A model generated the notes under the pieces. That model was not told the origin of the DNA and searched no databases. It saw nothing but the letters and a program-made list of their open reading frames with translations. A DNA stretch of 13,562 nucleotides from CAYVUV01 sp964455095. GTDB lineage: Bacteria; Desulfobacterota; Binatia; HRBIN30; CADEER01. This document shows positions 6,847 to 13,555 of the stretch, piece by piece. Each line of letters starts with the position of its first letter. Position 1 is the stretch's first letter. The stretch spans positions 1 through 13,562 of the forward strand of contig CAYVUV010000246.1 of NCBI GenBank assembly GCA_964455095.1, written 5' to 3'. Position numbers and translations under genes: made by a program.

Positions 6847-8110
6847 TCGGCCGCGTCGCGCCAGCGCGTGGTGCGCCGTGGGTCTTGCTGCCTGCGTCGG
6901 CCTGCTGTGCGGCGAAGCGCGCGCGGCGTTGGTCTCCGACCAGCCCGCCGCCCTCATCGCCTATCCGTACATCGTCGCCGACGCGACCCGCGGCGCCGAC
7001 ACCGTGCTGCAGATCAGCAACAACAGCAACGTCGCCGTCGACGTGCAGTGCTTCTTCGAGGACTCGACTTCCCATTGCAGCGACAGCGGCGCGACGTGTA
7101 CGGCGCAGGCCGAGTGCGCGCCGACCGGGTCGTGCGACCCTGGGTTCACCATCACGGGCTTTCGCATCCAGTTGACCGCGCAACAGCCGATCGGTTGGCG
7201 CGCCAGCACCGGCCGCGACCTGTTGCCTGTGGGCGGGCAGGGGACTATTCCGCCACTGCCCGAGGACCCGTTCGTCGGCGGCCTGCGCTGCTTCGTCGTC
7301 GATGCGTCGGGGCTGCCGCTCGAAGCCAACGTGCTGACCGGGCAGGCGACGCTCGAGCAGCTGCCGGTCGGAGGCGTGCGGCTCGATGCGGCGAAGTACA
7401 ATGCCGTGGGCAGCCTGGCTGTTGCCGGCGCGGTGGACGCGGACGACGTGCTGACGCTCGGCGGTGCCACGCCCGAGTACGAGGGGTGTCCGAACTTCAA
7501 CATCATGCAGCACTACTTCGAAGGTGCGCTCGAGCCCGTCACGGGAACGAGTCGGATCGAAACCACGCTGGTGCTGGTCCCCTGCGCCGCGAATTACATC
7601 GCCCAATCGCCCGGCAGCGCGTCGGTGTCGTACACCGTCATCAACGAATTTGGCGAGCGCTTCGATTCGAGCCAGCCGCTGGTGGTCTCCGGCCGCTTTG
7701 CCGGCCGCCTGACGGCCGTCGACCCGACCCTCTTCGACGTCGCCGTGCAGGGCACGTCGGTCGGACAGACCCGCTTCCAAGGGACGGGTAGCGGCCTGAT
7801 GGGCCTGGCCCTCGAGGTACAGCGCGAGATCGCCGACCCGACCCTCGCCTCGTCCTCCGCCCGCCTGCTGCAAGCGCAGGGCGACCGTGCCGAGGCCGAC
7901 ACCATCCGCGTTGCCGGCACGCTGACCTGCGGCTGCGACTGCAACGACGACGGCATCGTCGACGTCGCCGAGGTGGTCAATGCGATTGCCATCTCGCTCG
8001 GCGATAACCCGATCGGTCTGTGTCTCGCCGCCGACACCGACGACAGCAACACTGTCGGCATCGACGAGCTGGTCGACGGAGTGAACCATATCCTGAACGG
8101 CTGCCCGTGA
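6821..8110 (+). CDS. Secreted paralogue, type 2, second copy, with C-terminal dockerin-like module
   Basis: A 429-residue protein. I chose ATG 6821 over ATG 6815 because it aligns with the start of the other type-2 gene (both begin MSS) and makes the overlap with the preceding gene the same 26 bases. Sec signal: Arg-rich start, hydrophobic AWCAVGLAACVGLL, cleavage after ARA at 35. The body matches the type-2 paralogue: a Cys-rich loop, FRIQLTAQQPIGWRAS, GTIPPLPEDPF, EYEGCP, VINEFGERF and VQGTSVGQTR. After about residue 368 it gains a module missing from the first copy: two 12-residue EF-hand-type loops, DCNDDGIVDVAE (373-384) and DTDDSNTVGIDE (405-416), each followed by a short helix, as in dockerins. 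Dockerins bind cohesins in a calcium-dependent way; whether this one does is inference. Its stop overlaps the next start (GTGA), so translation is probably coupled. Confidence 0.9.
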   Translation: MSSSCRRVDRPRRASAWCAVGLAACVGLLCGEARAALVSDQPAALIAYPYIVADATRGADTVLQISNNSNVAVDVQCFFEDSTSHCSDSGATCTAQAECAPTGSCDPGFTITGFRIQLTAQQPIGWRASTGRDLLPVGGQGTIPPLPEDPFVGGLRCFVVDASGLPLEANVLTGQATLEQLPVGGVRLDAAKYNAVGSLAVAGAVDADDVLTLGGATPEYEGCPNFNIMQHYFEGALEPVTGTSRIETTLVLVPCAANYIAQSPGSASVSYTVINEFGERFDSSQPLVVSGRFAGRLTAVDPTLFDVAVQGTSVGQTRFQGTGSGLMGLALEVQREIADPTLASSSARLLQAQGDRAEADTIRVAGTLTCGCDCNDDGIVDVAEVVNAIAISLGDNPIGLCLAADTDDSNTVGIDELVDGVNHILNGCP

Positions 8111-11100
8111 GCGGCAGAGCCAGATTCCGCTTGCTGCGACATGCGGCTCGATGCACGCTTTTGGCGTGCGCGGCGTACTTGGCGATCTGGCTTGTCGCGC
8201 CAGGGCCAGCCGTCGCGATTCTAGGCCCACCGACGTGCTGCGGCGGGAACGACGGGGGCCCATTCTGTAACAATAGCGTCACGGGCGCCTGTGCGCCGCA
8301 GTACCAGCAGGGCACCGCTGTTTCGTGCGACAAGGAACTCCAAACCTGCGTGACCTGTCCGCAGTTCAGCCTCGGCAGCGCCGTGCCGCCGCACAGCGTC
8401 TCCGGGGCGACCTACGGAGGCGAGTTCTGCTTTGGCCCGATCTTCGACGCGATCCTCTCGTGCAACCCCGCCCCTGACGTCGACTCCCACGATGCGACTT
8501 ATGGCTATGTCGCGCCATTCGACGGCGTGTACATCTTCGACACGAGCGGCTCCAACTACGATACCATCCTGGCGGTGCGCAGCGGCACTTGCCACGGAGA
8601 CGAGCTGCCGTCGGGGTGTAACGACGACGCGAACGGGGGCACCTTCCAATCGAGTGTGCAGGTGCATCTCACGAACGGCCAGCAGGTCGTGGTCTGGATC
8701 GACGGCTACGACGGTGAATGCGGCAGCTATCAGCTCCACATCAACGCGACGCCGTCCACTCCCACCGTGACGCCGACGCGGACGCCCACCTACACGGCCA
8801 GCCCGACGCGCACGCCGACGCACACACCGACATTGAGTCCCACCCCGACGCGCACCCCGACGCGGACGCCGACCAACACGCCGACGGCCACGCCGACGCG
8901 GACGCCAACCAATACCCCGACGAATACTCCGACGCGCACCCCGACGCGGACACCGACCAATACGCCGACGGTTACACCGACCGCGACACCGACGCGCACG
9001 CCGACGAGCACTCCAACCCATACGCCCACGCGCACCCCGACCAACACGCCGACGATCACGCCCACGGCGACGCCGACGCGCACGCCAACCGATACGCCGA
9101 CGCACACGCCGACCCGGACGCCGACCCACACGCCGACGATCACCCCGACGGCGACGCCGACGCGCACGCCAACGGAGACACCGACGCACACGCCGACCCG
9201 GACGCCGACCCACACGCCGACAATTACTCCCACGGCGTCGCCGACGATCACGCCAACCGATACGCCGACCAACACGCATACGCGGACGCCGACGAACACG
9301 CCGACGGTCACGCCGACGGCGACACCGACGCGGACGCCCACCGAGACGCCGACCAACACGCCGACCGGAACGCCGACTCACACGCCGACAATCACTCCGA
9401 CGGCGACGCCTACGATCACGCAGACGGTTACCCCGACGTCCACCCCGACCCCGACACCGACGGCGACACCGACGGCGATCCCGACCCGGACGCCGACGGA
9501 TACTCCCACGCTCACGCCGACGGCGACCCCAACCCACACGCCGACACGCACGCCGACTGCGACGCCGACGCCGACCCCGACCAGTACACCGACGCGGACG
9601 CCCACGCTCACACCGACGGCGACGCCGACCCTCACGCCGACGCGGACCCCGACGGCCACCCCGACCGACACGGCGACGATCACGCCGACGCCAAGCCCGA
9701 CCACGACCGGTACGCACACGCGCACCCCAACGCCGACGACCACTCAGACGCCCACGCTCACGCCGACGTCGACGCCGACCGCAACGCCGACGCACACGCC
9801 GACGTTCACGCCGACCACCACGCCGACCAGAACGCCGACGCACACGCCGACGTTCACACCGACCACCACGCCGACGAACACCCCGACGCACACGCCGACA
9901 CCGACGCCGACACTGACGCCGACGCACACACCGACGGTGACGCCGACTTCGACCGTGACCCCGACGGCGACGGAGACGCCGACCGGGACGCACACGCGCA
10001 CTCCCACCGCGACGGTGACGCCGACGCCGACGCGCACGGCGACGCCGACGGGCACACCGACCAGCACCCCGACACGCACGCCGACACGGAGCCCAAGCTC
10101 GACGCCCACCTCGTCTCCCACCTCGACGCCGAGCGCGACTGCGACCGATACGCCGACGGAGACCCCAACCGCGACGCCGACCGAGACGGCCACACCCACG
10201 CCTACGGAGACGGGCACGCCGACGCCGACCGAGACGCCCACGGCCACGCCGAGCGCAACCCCATCCGCCACCGCGTCGAGCACCGCATCGCCGCTGGCGT
10301 TCTGCGGCGACGGCACCGTCACCGCGCCCGAGCAGTGCGACGACAACAACACGACGCCGGGCGACTGCTGCTCGTCGCAATGCCGCTTCGAGTCTCCCGC
10401 GACGGTGTGCCGCGCCGCCGGCGATCCCTGCGATCTGCCAGAACAGTGCTCGAGCACCAGTGCGACCTGTCCGACCGATCGACGGCGGGCCGAGAACGCG
10501 CCCTGCGATAGCGATCCCTGTCTCGACGGCGAGCGCTGTCGGTCCGGGCAGTGCACCGGCGGCACGCTGCGCGCCTGTGGCCAGGTGGGCGACGGCTGCT
10601 GTCCTCCCGGCTGTCCGCTCACACGCGATGGCGATTGCGCGCGCTATAGCGCCGGGCAGATGTCGGTGTCGCGGCCGACCAACGATCCGGCCTCGGTGGC
10701 AGCTGGCAATATGAATCCGCTGCCGTTGCCAGGCGGCGGGGGTGCCCAGGCGGGCCCCACCGACGCCCTGGATCTCGTCTTCGGCGATAGCGGCTCCGAG
10801 GAAGTGGTCATCCTCGTTGGCGATGGACAGGGCCACTTCGCGCCCAGCTCCTCTGCGGTCCTCCGCAGCGCAGGGCAGGGCGCCGGGACCGGTCCCGGCG
10901 CCACGGTGGCCGACCTGGCCCTGGCAGACGTAAACGGCGACGGCGATCTCGACGTCGTCACCGCGCTCGGCGGGCCACTGCCCAATACCGATGAGCTGGC
11001 GACACTCTTCGGCAACGGCGTGCTCGGCTTGACCCCCGGCCCGCGCGGCCGACTGGCGGGGTTGCCGCTCCGCCTCGAGTTGGTGGACCTGACCGCGGAC

Positions 11101-11964
11101 GCGCGCGTCGACGCGGTGATCGCGACGGCCACAGGCCTGGAGCTGCAACGCAACCGCGGCGACGGCAGCTTCCAGCGCATCGCGCTGCTGGCCGGGGGGC
11201 GGCTGGTGACCGACGTGGCCATCGGTCCCTCGCTCGCCGCCGGACGACTGGGGATCGCGGCGGCGCTGCCCGACGAGGATCAGGTGAAGGTGTACTACCG
11301 CCGGCCGGACGAAATCGTCCAGGAGGTTGCGACCGTCGCCGTCGAGGAACCGCGTGCGCTCGCGGCCGGAGATTTCACCGGCGACGGGATCGAGGATCTC
11401 GCGGTCGGCAGCGGCAACGGGGTCGTCGCCGTATACCCGGGCCGAAGAGAGGGTGGATTTGCACCGCCGTCGGCAGAGCCCGTGACGGCCATGCGGCTCA
11501 AGCGGTTGTGGCGCACCGATCTCAACGGCGATGGCCTGGCCGATCTGGTGGGTTTGGAGGACGCCGCCGCGGCACTGCAGATCCTGTTCGGGCGCGGCGA
11601 TGGCAGCTTCACGATTCAAGCCGGCCCGGCGGTGAGCGGCCCGGCAGCCGGGTTCGTGGTCGCGGATCTCAACGACGACCGCATTCCCGACCTGGTGGTC
11701 AGCGGCGCCGAGATCGCGATCGGACTCGGCCAAATCAGCGGGCCACCCATCCTCCGTGGCGACGCGACCGGCGACGGCGACGTGAACGCCGCGGACATCG
11801 CGCTGCTGATCGCCGAGCTGTTCGACGGCGACGGCACCGACGCCCTCAGCTGCGGCGCCCCGCCGGCATTGAGCGCCGCCGGCGCCGACGCCAACCGCGA
11901 CGGCCGCATCGACGCCGCGGATGTCATTGGCGCAATGCTCGGGCAACCGCGCCCCGGCGACTGA
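8107..11964 (+). CDS. Giant secreted mosaic protein: PPC-like domain, Pro-Thr stalk, Cys-rich repeats, FG-GAP/VCBS propeller, dockerin-like tail
   Basis: 1285 residues from a GTG that overlaps the preceding stop as GTGA; frame-open sequence further upstream is just overlap with the previous gene. Signal peptide: Arg-rich start, hydrophobic CTLLACAAYLAIWLVA, cleavage after AVA at 37. Residues 130-214 resemble a PPC-type beta-sandwich (YGYVAPFDGVYIFDTSGS, YDTILAVRSGTC, CNDD, VVVWIDGYDG). Residues 215-728 are a Pro-Thr stalk. Residues 733-768 fit the Myxococcus Cys-rich repeat (CGDGTVTAPEQCDDNN). Residues 775-791 resemble a disintegrin-style Cys motif (CDLPEQC...CPTD). Residues 853-1211 are an FG-GAP/VCBS-like propeller with Ca-binding motifs such as DVNGDGDLD, DFTGDGIED and DLNGDGLAD. 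The end carries two EF-hand-type loops (1219-1230 and 1261-1272), dockerin-like. Such proteins are typically cell-surface adhesive or structural; no catalytic site is seen. It is the last gene of the unit. Confidence 0.92.
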   Translation: MSGRARFRLLRHAARCTLLACAAYLAIWLVAPGPAVAILGPPTCCGGNDGGPFCNNSVTGACAPQYQQGTAVSCDKELQTCVTCPQFSLGSAVPPHSVSGATYGGEFCFGPIFDAILSCNPAPDVDSHDATYGYVAPFDGVYIFDTSGSNYDTILAVRSGTCHGDELPSGCNDDANGGTFQSSVQVHLTNGQQVVVWIDGYDGECGSYQLHINATPSTPTVTPTRTPTYTASPTRTPTHTPTLSPTPTRTPTRTPTNTPTATPTRTPTNTPTNTPTRTPTRTPTNTPTVTPTATPTRTPTSTPTHTPTRTPTNTPTITPTATPTRTPTDTPTHTPTRTPTHTPTITPTATPTRTPTETPTHTPTRTPTHTPTITPTASPTITPTDTPTNTHTRTPTNTPTVTPTATPTRTPTETPTNTPTGTPTHTPTITPTATPTITQTVTPTSTPTPTPTATPTAIPTRTPTDTPTLTPTATPTHTPTRTPTATPTPTPTSTPTRTPTLTPTATPTLTPTRTPTATPTDTATITPTPSPTTTGTHTRTPTPTTTQTPTLTPTSTPTATPTHTPTFTPTTTPTRTPTHTPTFTPTTTPTNTPTHTPTPTPTLTPTHTPTVTPTSTVTPTATETPTGTHTRTPTATVTPTPTRTATPTGTPTSTPTRTPTRSPSSTPTSSPTSTPSATATDTPTETPTATPTETATPTPTETGTPTPTETPTATPSATPSATASSTASPLAFCGDGTVTAPEQCDDNNTTPGDCCSSQCRFESPATVCRAAGDPCDLPEQCSSTSATCPTDRRRAENAPCDSDPCLDGERCRSGQCTGGTLRACGQVGDGCCPPGCPLTRDGDCARYSAGQMSVSRPTNDPASVAAGNMNPLPLPGGGGAQAGPTDALDLVFGDSGSEEVVILVGDGQGHFAPSSSAVLRSAGQGAGTGPGATVADLALADVNGDGDLDVVTALGGPLPNTDELATLFGNGVLGLTPGPRGRLAGLPLRLELVDLTADARVDAVIATATGLELQRNRGDGSFQRIALLAGGRLVTDVAIGPSLAAGRLGIAAALPDEDQVKVYYRRPDEIVQEVATVAVEEPRALAAGDFTGDGIEDLAVGSGNGVVAVYPGRREGGFAPPSAEPVTAMRLKRLWRTDLNGDGLADLVGLEDAAAALQILFGRGDGSFTIQAGPAVSGPAAGFVVADLNDDRIPDLVVSGAEIAIGLGQISGPPILRGDATGDGDVNAADIALLIAELFDGDGTDALSCGAPPALSAAGADANRDGRIDAADVIGAMLGQPRPGD
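8971..9390 (+). repeat. Higher-order tandem repeat, five 84-bp units
   Basis: Five exact-length units begin at 8971, 9055, 9139, 9223 and 9307, and a sixth starts to decay at 9391. Each codes 28 residues with the same order, beginning [IV]TPTATPTRTPT and ending near RTPTxTPT; unit 4 is the most divergent. Units 2 and 3 differ at only six of 84 bases by my count, pointing to recent tandem duplication. Confidence 0.9.
9793..9888 (+). repeat. Two 48-bp tandem units within the stalk
   Basis: CAC-initiated units at 9793 and 9841 code HTPTFTPTTTPTxTPT (x is R, then N); a third copy beginning at 9889 breaks down after HTPT. They are nearly identical in DNA. This is a second, independent expansion in the same stalk, distinct in sequence from the 84-bp array upstream. 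Confidence 0.85.
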
Positions 11965-11980
11965 CCGCCCCCGGACTAGC

Positions 11981-12169
11981 TCACTACGAAGGACACGAAG
12001 AGCGCGAAGGGAATCAAGAGCGATCCGGAAAGGTCAGCCGCGAGAAGGCGCAAGAGCCGCAAAAAGGGGCACGGAGAAGCCCTCGTTCTTCTTCTGTGCC
12101 TCTTGCGCCTTTTCGCGGCCCAGAATTCTGCTGGGCTGCGCTTCGTGCTCTTCGTGCCCTTCGTGGTGA
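11981..12169. repeat. 189-bp imperfect palindrome (CACGAAG-type interspersed repeat)
   Basis: The outer arms 11981-12009 and 12141-12169 are inverted copies of each other (TCACTACGAAGGACACGAAG against TCACCACGAAGGGCACGAAG when reversed). The inner arms 12038-12056 and 12100-12118 (CCGCGAGAAGGCGCAAGAG against CCGCGAAAAGGCGCAAGAG) also pair. The centre is about 43 bases. Repeats with ACACGAAGG and AAGGCGCAAG blocks are widespread between genes of environmental bacteria. It fills the gap between the long stalk gene and the helical-protein gene; it could fold as a long hairpin RNA and help end transcription. No ORF worth calling lies in it. Confidence 0.82.
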
Positions 12170-12198
12170 ATCTCTTCTGTCAGGTGTCGTTGCCTGGT

Positions 12199-12204
12199 AG
12201 GAAG
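12199..12204 (+). promoter_or_regulatory. Ribosome binding site for the helical-protein gene
   Basis: AGGAAG lies eight bases before ATG 12213, the only well-spaced Shine-Dalgarno site in this gap. It supports the chosen start, which lies beyond the palindrome. Confidence 0.6.
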
Positions 12205-12212
12205 CAGCGGCA

Positions 12213-13163
12213 ATGGCCGCGCCGCCGACTTCCCAGGAACGGTATTGGGCCAAACGGGTTCGGTCCAAAGCCTTTCGGCAAGACCTTGCCCAGCTGTTTG
12301 CAGCTGAGCTGCGCGCGCTCAGCGCGGTGCGGTTCAAAGACCTCGTCGATCCCGCCGCGGTGCGGCGCGCCATTGCGAGTTGGGATCGCCAACTGATCGA
12401 CGCCGAGGCGGTTGGGGACGTCGCCGTCGCGGTCCAACGCAGCGCGCGCAAGCGCCTGGTGCGCCAGCGCGCGTCGGCGGCGCAGTTGTTGGGCTCGGCC
12501 TTCGTGGCCCGTATCGAGGCGCTGTTGGCAGCGCCGGCACAGGCGTCAGAAGATCTCGAGGCCTCCCTCAACCGCCTGGTGCAGCAGGAGTTCGTCACCA
12601 GCCTGCTGACCGACCTGGTGTTCACCTCGATCTCGACGTTCTACCAGCGCGTCAACCCGCTCTTCGGTGCGTTCGCCATGCGCACCATGGAAGAGCAGAT
12701 CAAAGCCTTCATCCGCCGTGTCATGCCCATGCTGCAGCAGCGCGTCACCGCTTTTGCTCTCAGCCGCGACAACCAACGGCTGGCGCAGCAATTCGGCCAA
12801 TCCATCGCGCGGCAGATCCTCGCCGAGCCGCTCGGTCACTACGCCGCCATGCTCTCCGCACAGCAGGACCGCCAGGTCGAAGCGCTGCTGCGCGTAGCGG
12901 TCGCCAGTGCCGAGATCGACGCCCTCGGGCGGCGCGTCGCCATGGCGCTCTTCGACGACCTGTACGCCGCCGTCCGCAACCGCAAGGTCGGCGACCTGCT
13001 GCGCCTCGAGCGCCACACCCACGCGCTCGGCGAGCAGCTCGCCGACGCCGCACTGCCGCTGCTCAGCCGCCCCGGTGTCGTTGCCTTTGTCGCTGCGGAG
13101 TCGGCACGAGCCGCCACCCCCGATGCGGTTGCACCGCCCAAGGCGAGGCGCGCACACAAGTAG
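12213..13163 (+). CDS. Unrecognised, mainly helical cytoplasmic protein
   Basis: A 316-residue protein with no signal peptide and no clear membrane span. I recognise no named family. It is rich in Ala, Arg, Gln and Leu and reads as nearly all helix: for example FRQDLAQLFAAELRALSAV (21-39), a basic AVQRSARKRLVRQR segment (73-86), and a central block with aromatic and hydrophobic residues, FVTSLLTDLVFTSISTFYQR (127-146) followed by VNPLFGAFAMRTMEEQIKAF (147-166). That central block looks the most constrained part. The C-terminus ends in a basic tail (PKARRAHK). The start is supported by AGGAAG eight bases upstream. It is separated from the surface-protein unit by a long palindrome and has a different protein style, so it is probably transcribed apart and not part of that system. 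A regulatory or scaffold role is possible but nothing in the sequence proves it. Confidence 0.85.
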   Translation: MAAPPTSQERYWAKRVRSKAFRQDLAQLFAAELRALSAVRFKDLVDPAAVRRAIASWDRQLIDAEAVGDVAVAVQRSARKRLVRQRASAAQLLGSAFVARIEALLAAPAQASEDLEASLNRLVQQEFVTSLLTDLVFTSISTFYQRVNPLFGAFAMRTMEEQIKAFIRRVMPMLQQRVTAFALSRDNQRLAQQFGQSIARQILAEPLGHYAAMLSAQQDRQVEALLRVAVASAEIDALGRRVAMALFDDLYAAVRNRKVGDLLRLERHTHALGEQLADAALPLLSRPGVVAFVAAESARAATPDAVAPPKARRAHK

Positions 13164-13283
13164 CTGGCCGTCCGTCGATTCAACTCTGATCGGGGGCCCC
13201 GTTGTTTCAGCGCCGTATCCGCGCCACTCTGGCAGTGTCGGAGGATTGAAATGTCGAGACCGATCGTTCGCGCCTGGGGTACA

Positions 13284-13358
13284 GTCGATTTTCTCGTCGG
13301 GCGCGGAGCGGCTCTGGCCTCCCCCTTGGGCAAAGGGGGATCGAGGGGAATGGTCCGC
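13284..13358. repeat. 75-bp dispersed repeat, copy 2
   Basis: Ungapped match to 613-687 in the same orientation, with about 10 mismatches in 75. The palindromic core is CCCCCTTGGGCAAAGGGGG, one base less symmetrical than in copy 1. Both copies lie outside genes. Confidence 0.8.
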
Positions 13359-13402
13359 ATGATCCGAGCTCGAAAATCCCGGTTCCTCTCCGTCGGACAT
13401 TT

Positions 13403-13425
13403 CCCCCTCATTTCCACGGAGGGGG
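13403..13425. repeat. G/C-tract inverted repeat beside copy 2
   Basis: CCCCCT (13403-13408) pairs with AGGGGG (13420-13425) around an 11-base loop, and is followed by a second CCGGGGGAGG tract. It resembles the core of the 75-bp repeat and may be a degenerate neighbour of the same family. It could also act as a transcription stop, but no U-tract follows. Confidence 0.45.
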
Positions 13426-13493
13426 TCCGGGGGAGGTGGATCTCGCCTACCCCTCAAATGGAACCTCCCCTGAAGATCATCTGGAAGGCCTCA

Positions 13494-13547
13494 CCCCACG
13501 GGTTGTAACGTTCGGTTGAACCGGACCGACGCAACCAACCCGTGGGG
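13494..13547 (+). promoter_or_regulatory. Hairpin with 12-bp stem, possible leader structure of the next gene
   Basis: CCCCACGGGTTG (13494-13505) and CAACCCGTGGGG (13536-13547) are perfect reverse complements around a 30-base loop, which holds its own small inverted repeat CGGTT-G-AACCG. The right arm runs straight into AGGAGGTG (13548-13555), a strong Shine-Dalgarno sequence. The window ends in AT six bases later; if the next base is G, a gene starts at 13561. Confidence 0.5.
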
Positions 13548-13555
13548 AGGAGGTG
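13548..13555 (+). promoter_or_regulatory. Strong Shine-Dalgarno sequence at the window end
   Basis: AGGAGGTG is close to a perfect anti-16S match, five bases before the terminal AT at 13561-13562. It suggests a plus-strand gene beginning just beyond the window; the start codon itself is not confirmed. Confidence 0.4.

Larger units (their letters stand above)
8749..10290 (+). repeat. Pro-Thr stalk-coding repeat tract, about 1.5 kb
   Basis: Built on 12-base units coding for PTxT (for example CCGACGCGCACG), with synonymous drift at third positions and the x residue varying among R, N, H, A, S, I, V and others. It codes about 514 residues. Its composition leaves other frames and the opposite strand open as well. 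The protein would be an extended stalk, probably O-glycosylated (inference). Confidence 0.95.

Noticed and set aside
4792..8263. Long minus-strand frames opposite the four paralogues
   Set aside because: His/Arg-rich antisense sequence with no domains, opposite well-supported secreted proteins in a tight plus-strand chain.
8971..9390. 84-bp periodic array as a CRISPR
   Set aside because: No unique spacers between fixed repeats, the units are in-frame protein code, and no cas gene is present.
8790..9743. Minus-strand VGVRVGV-type frames
   Set aside because: Shadow of the Pro-Thr codons; no plausible gene start and pure low complexity.
8718..10511. Plus-strand frame coding DADADxHAD-type sequence
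   Set aside because: A frame-shifted reading of the stalk repeat; it has no independent start signal or domain and stops soon after the repeat.
8221..11946. 1241-codon minus-strand open frame across the long stalk gene
   Set aside because: The product is an Arg/Gly-rich string made by reading the 12-base repeat backwards; the plus-strand frame has a signal peptide and several recognised domains.
13190..13210. CGGGGGCCCCG followed by TTGTTT as a terminator of the helical-protein gene
   Set aside because: The palindrome has almost no loop and the T-run is interrupted, so a working intrinsic terminator is doubtful.
13251..13508. 85-codon frame with GGAGG six bases before its ATG
   Set aside because: The ribosome site looks good, but the frame runs through the 75-bp dispersed repeat and the G/C tracts (giving ASPLGKGGSRG-like sequence) and ends in the terminal hairpin; no domain. 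Kept as a very weak possibility.
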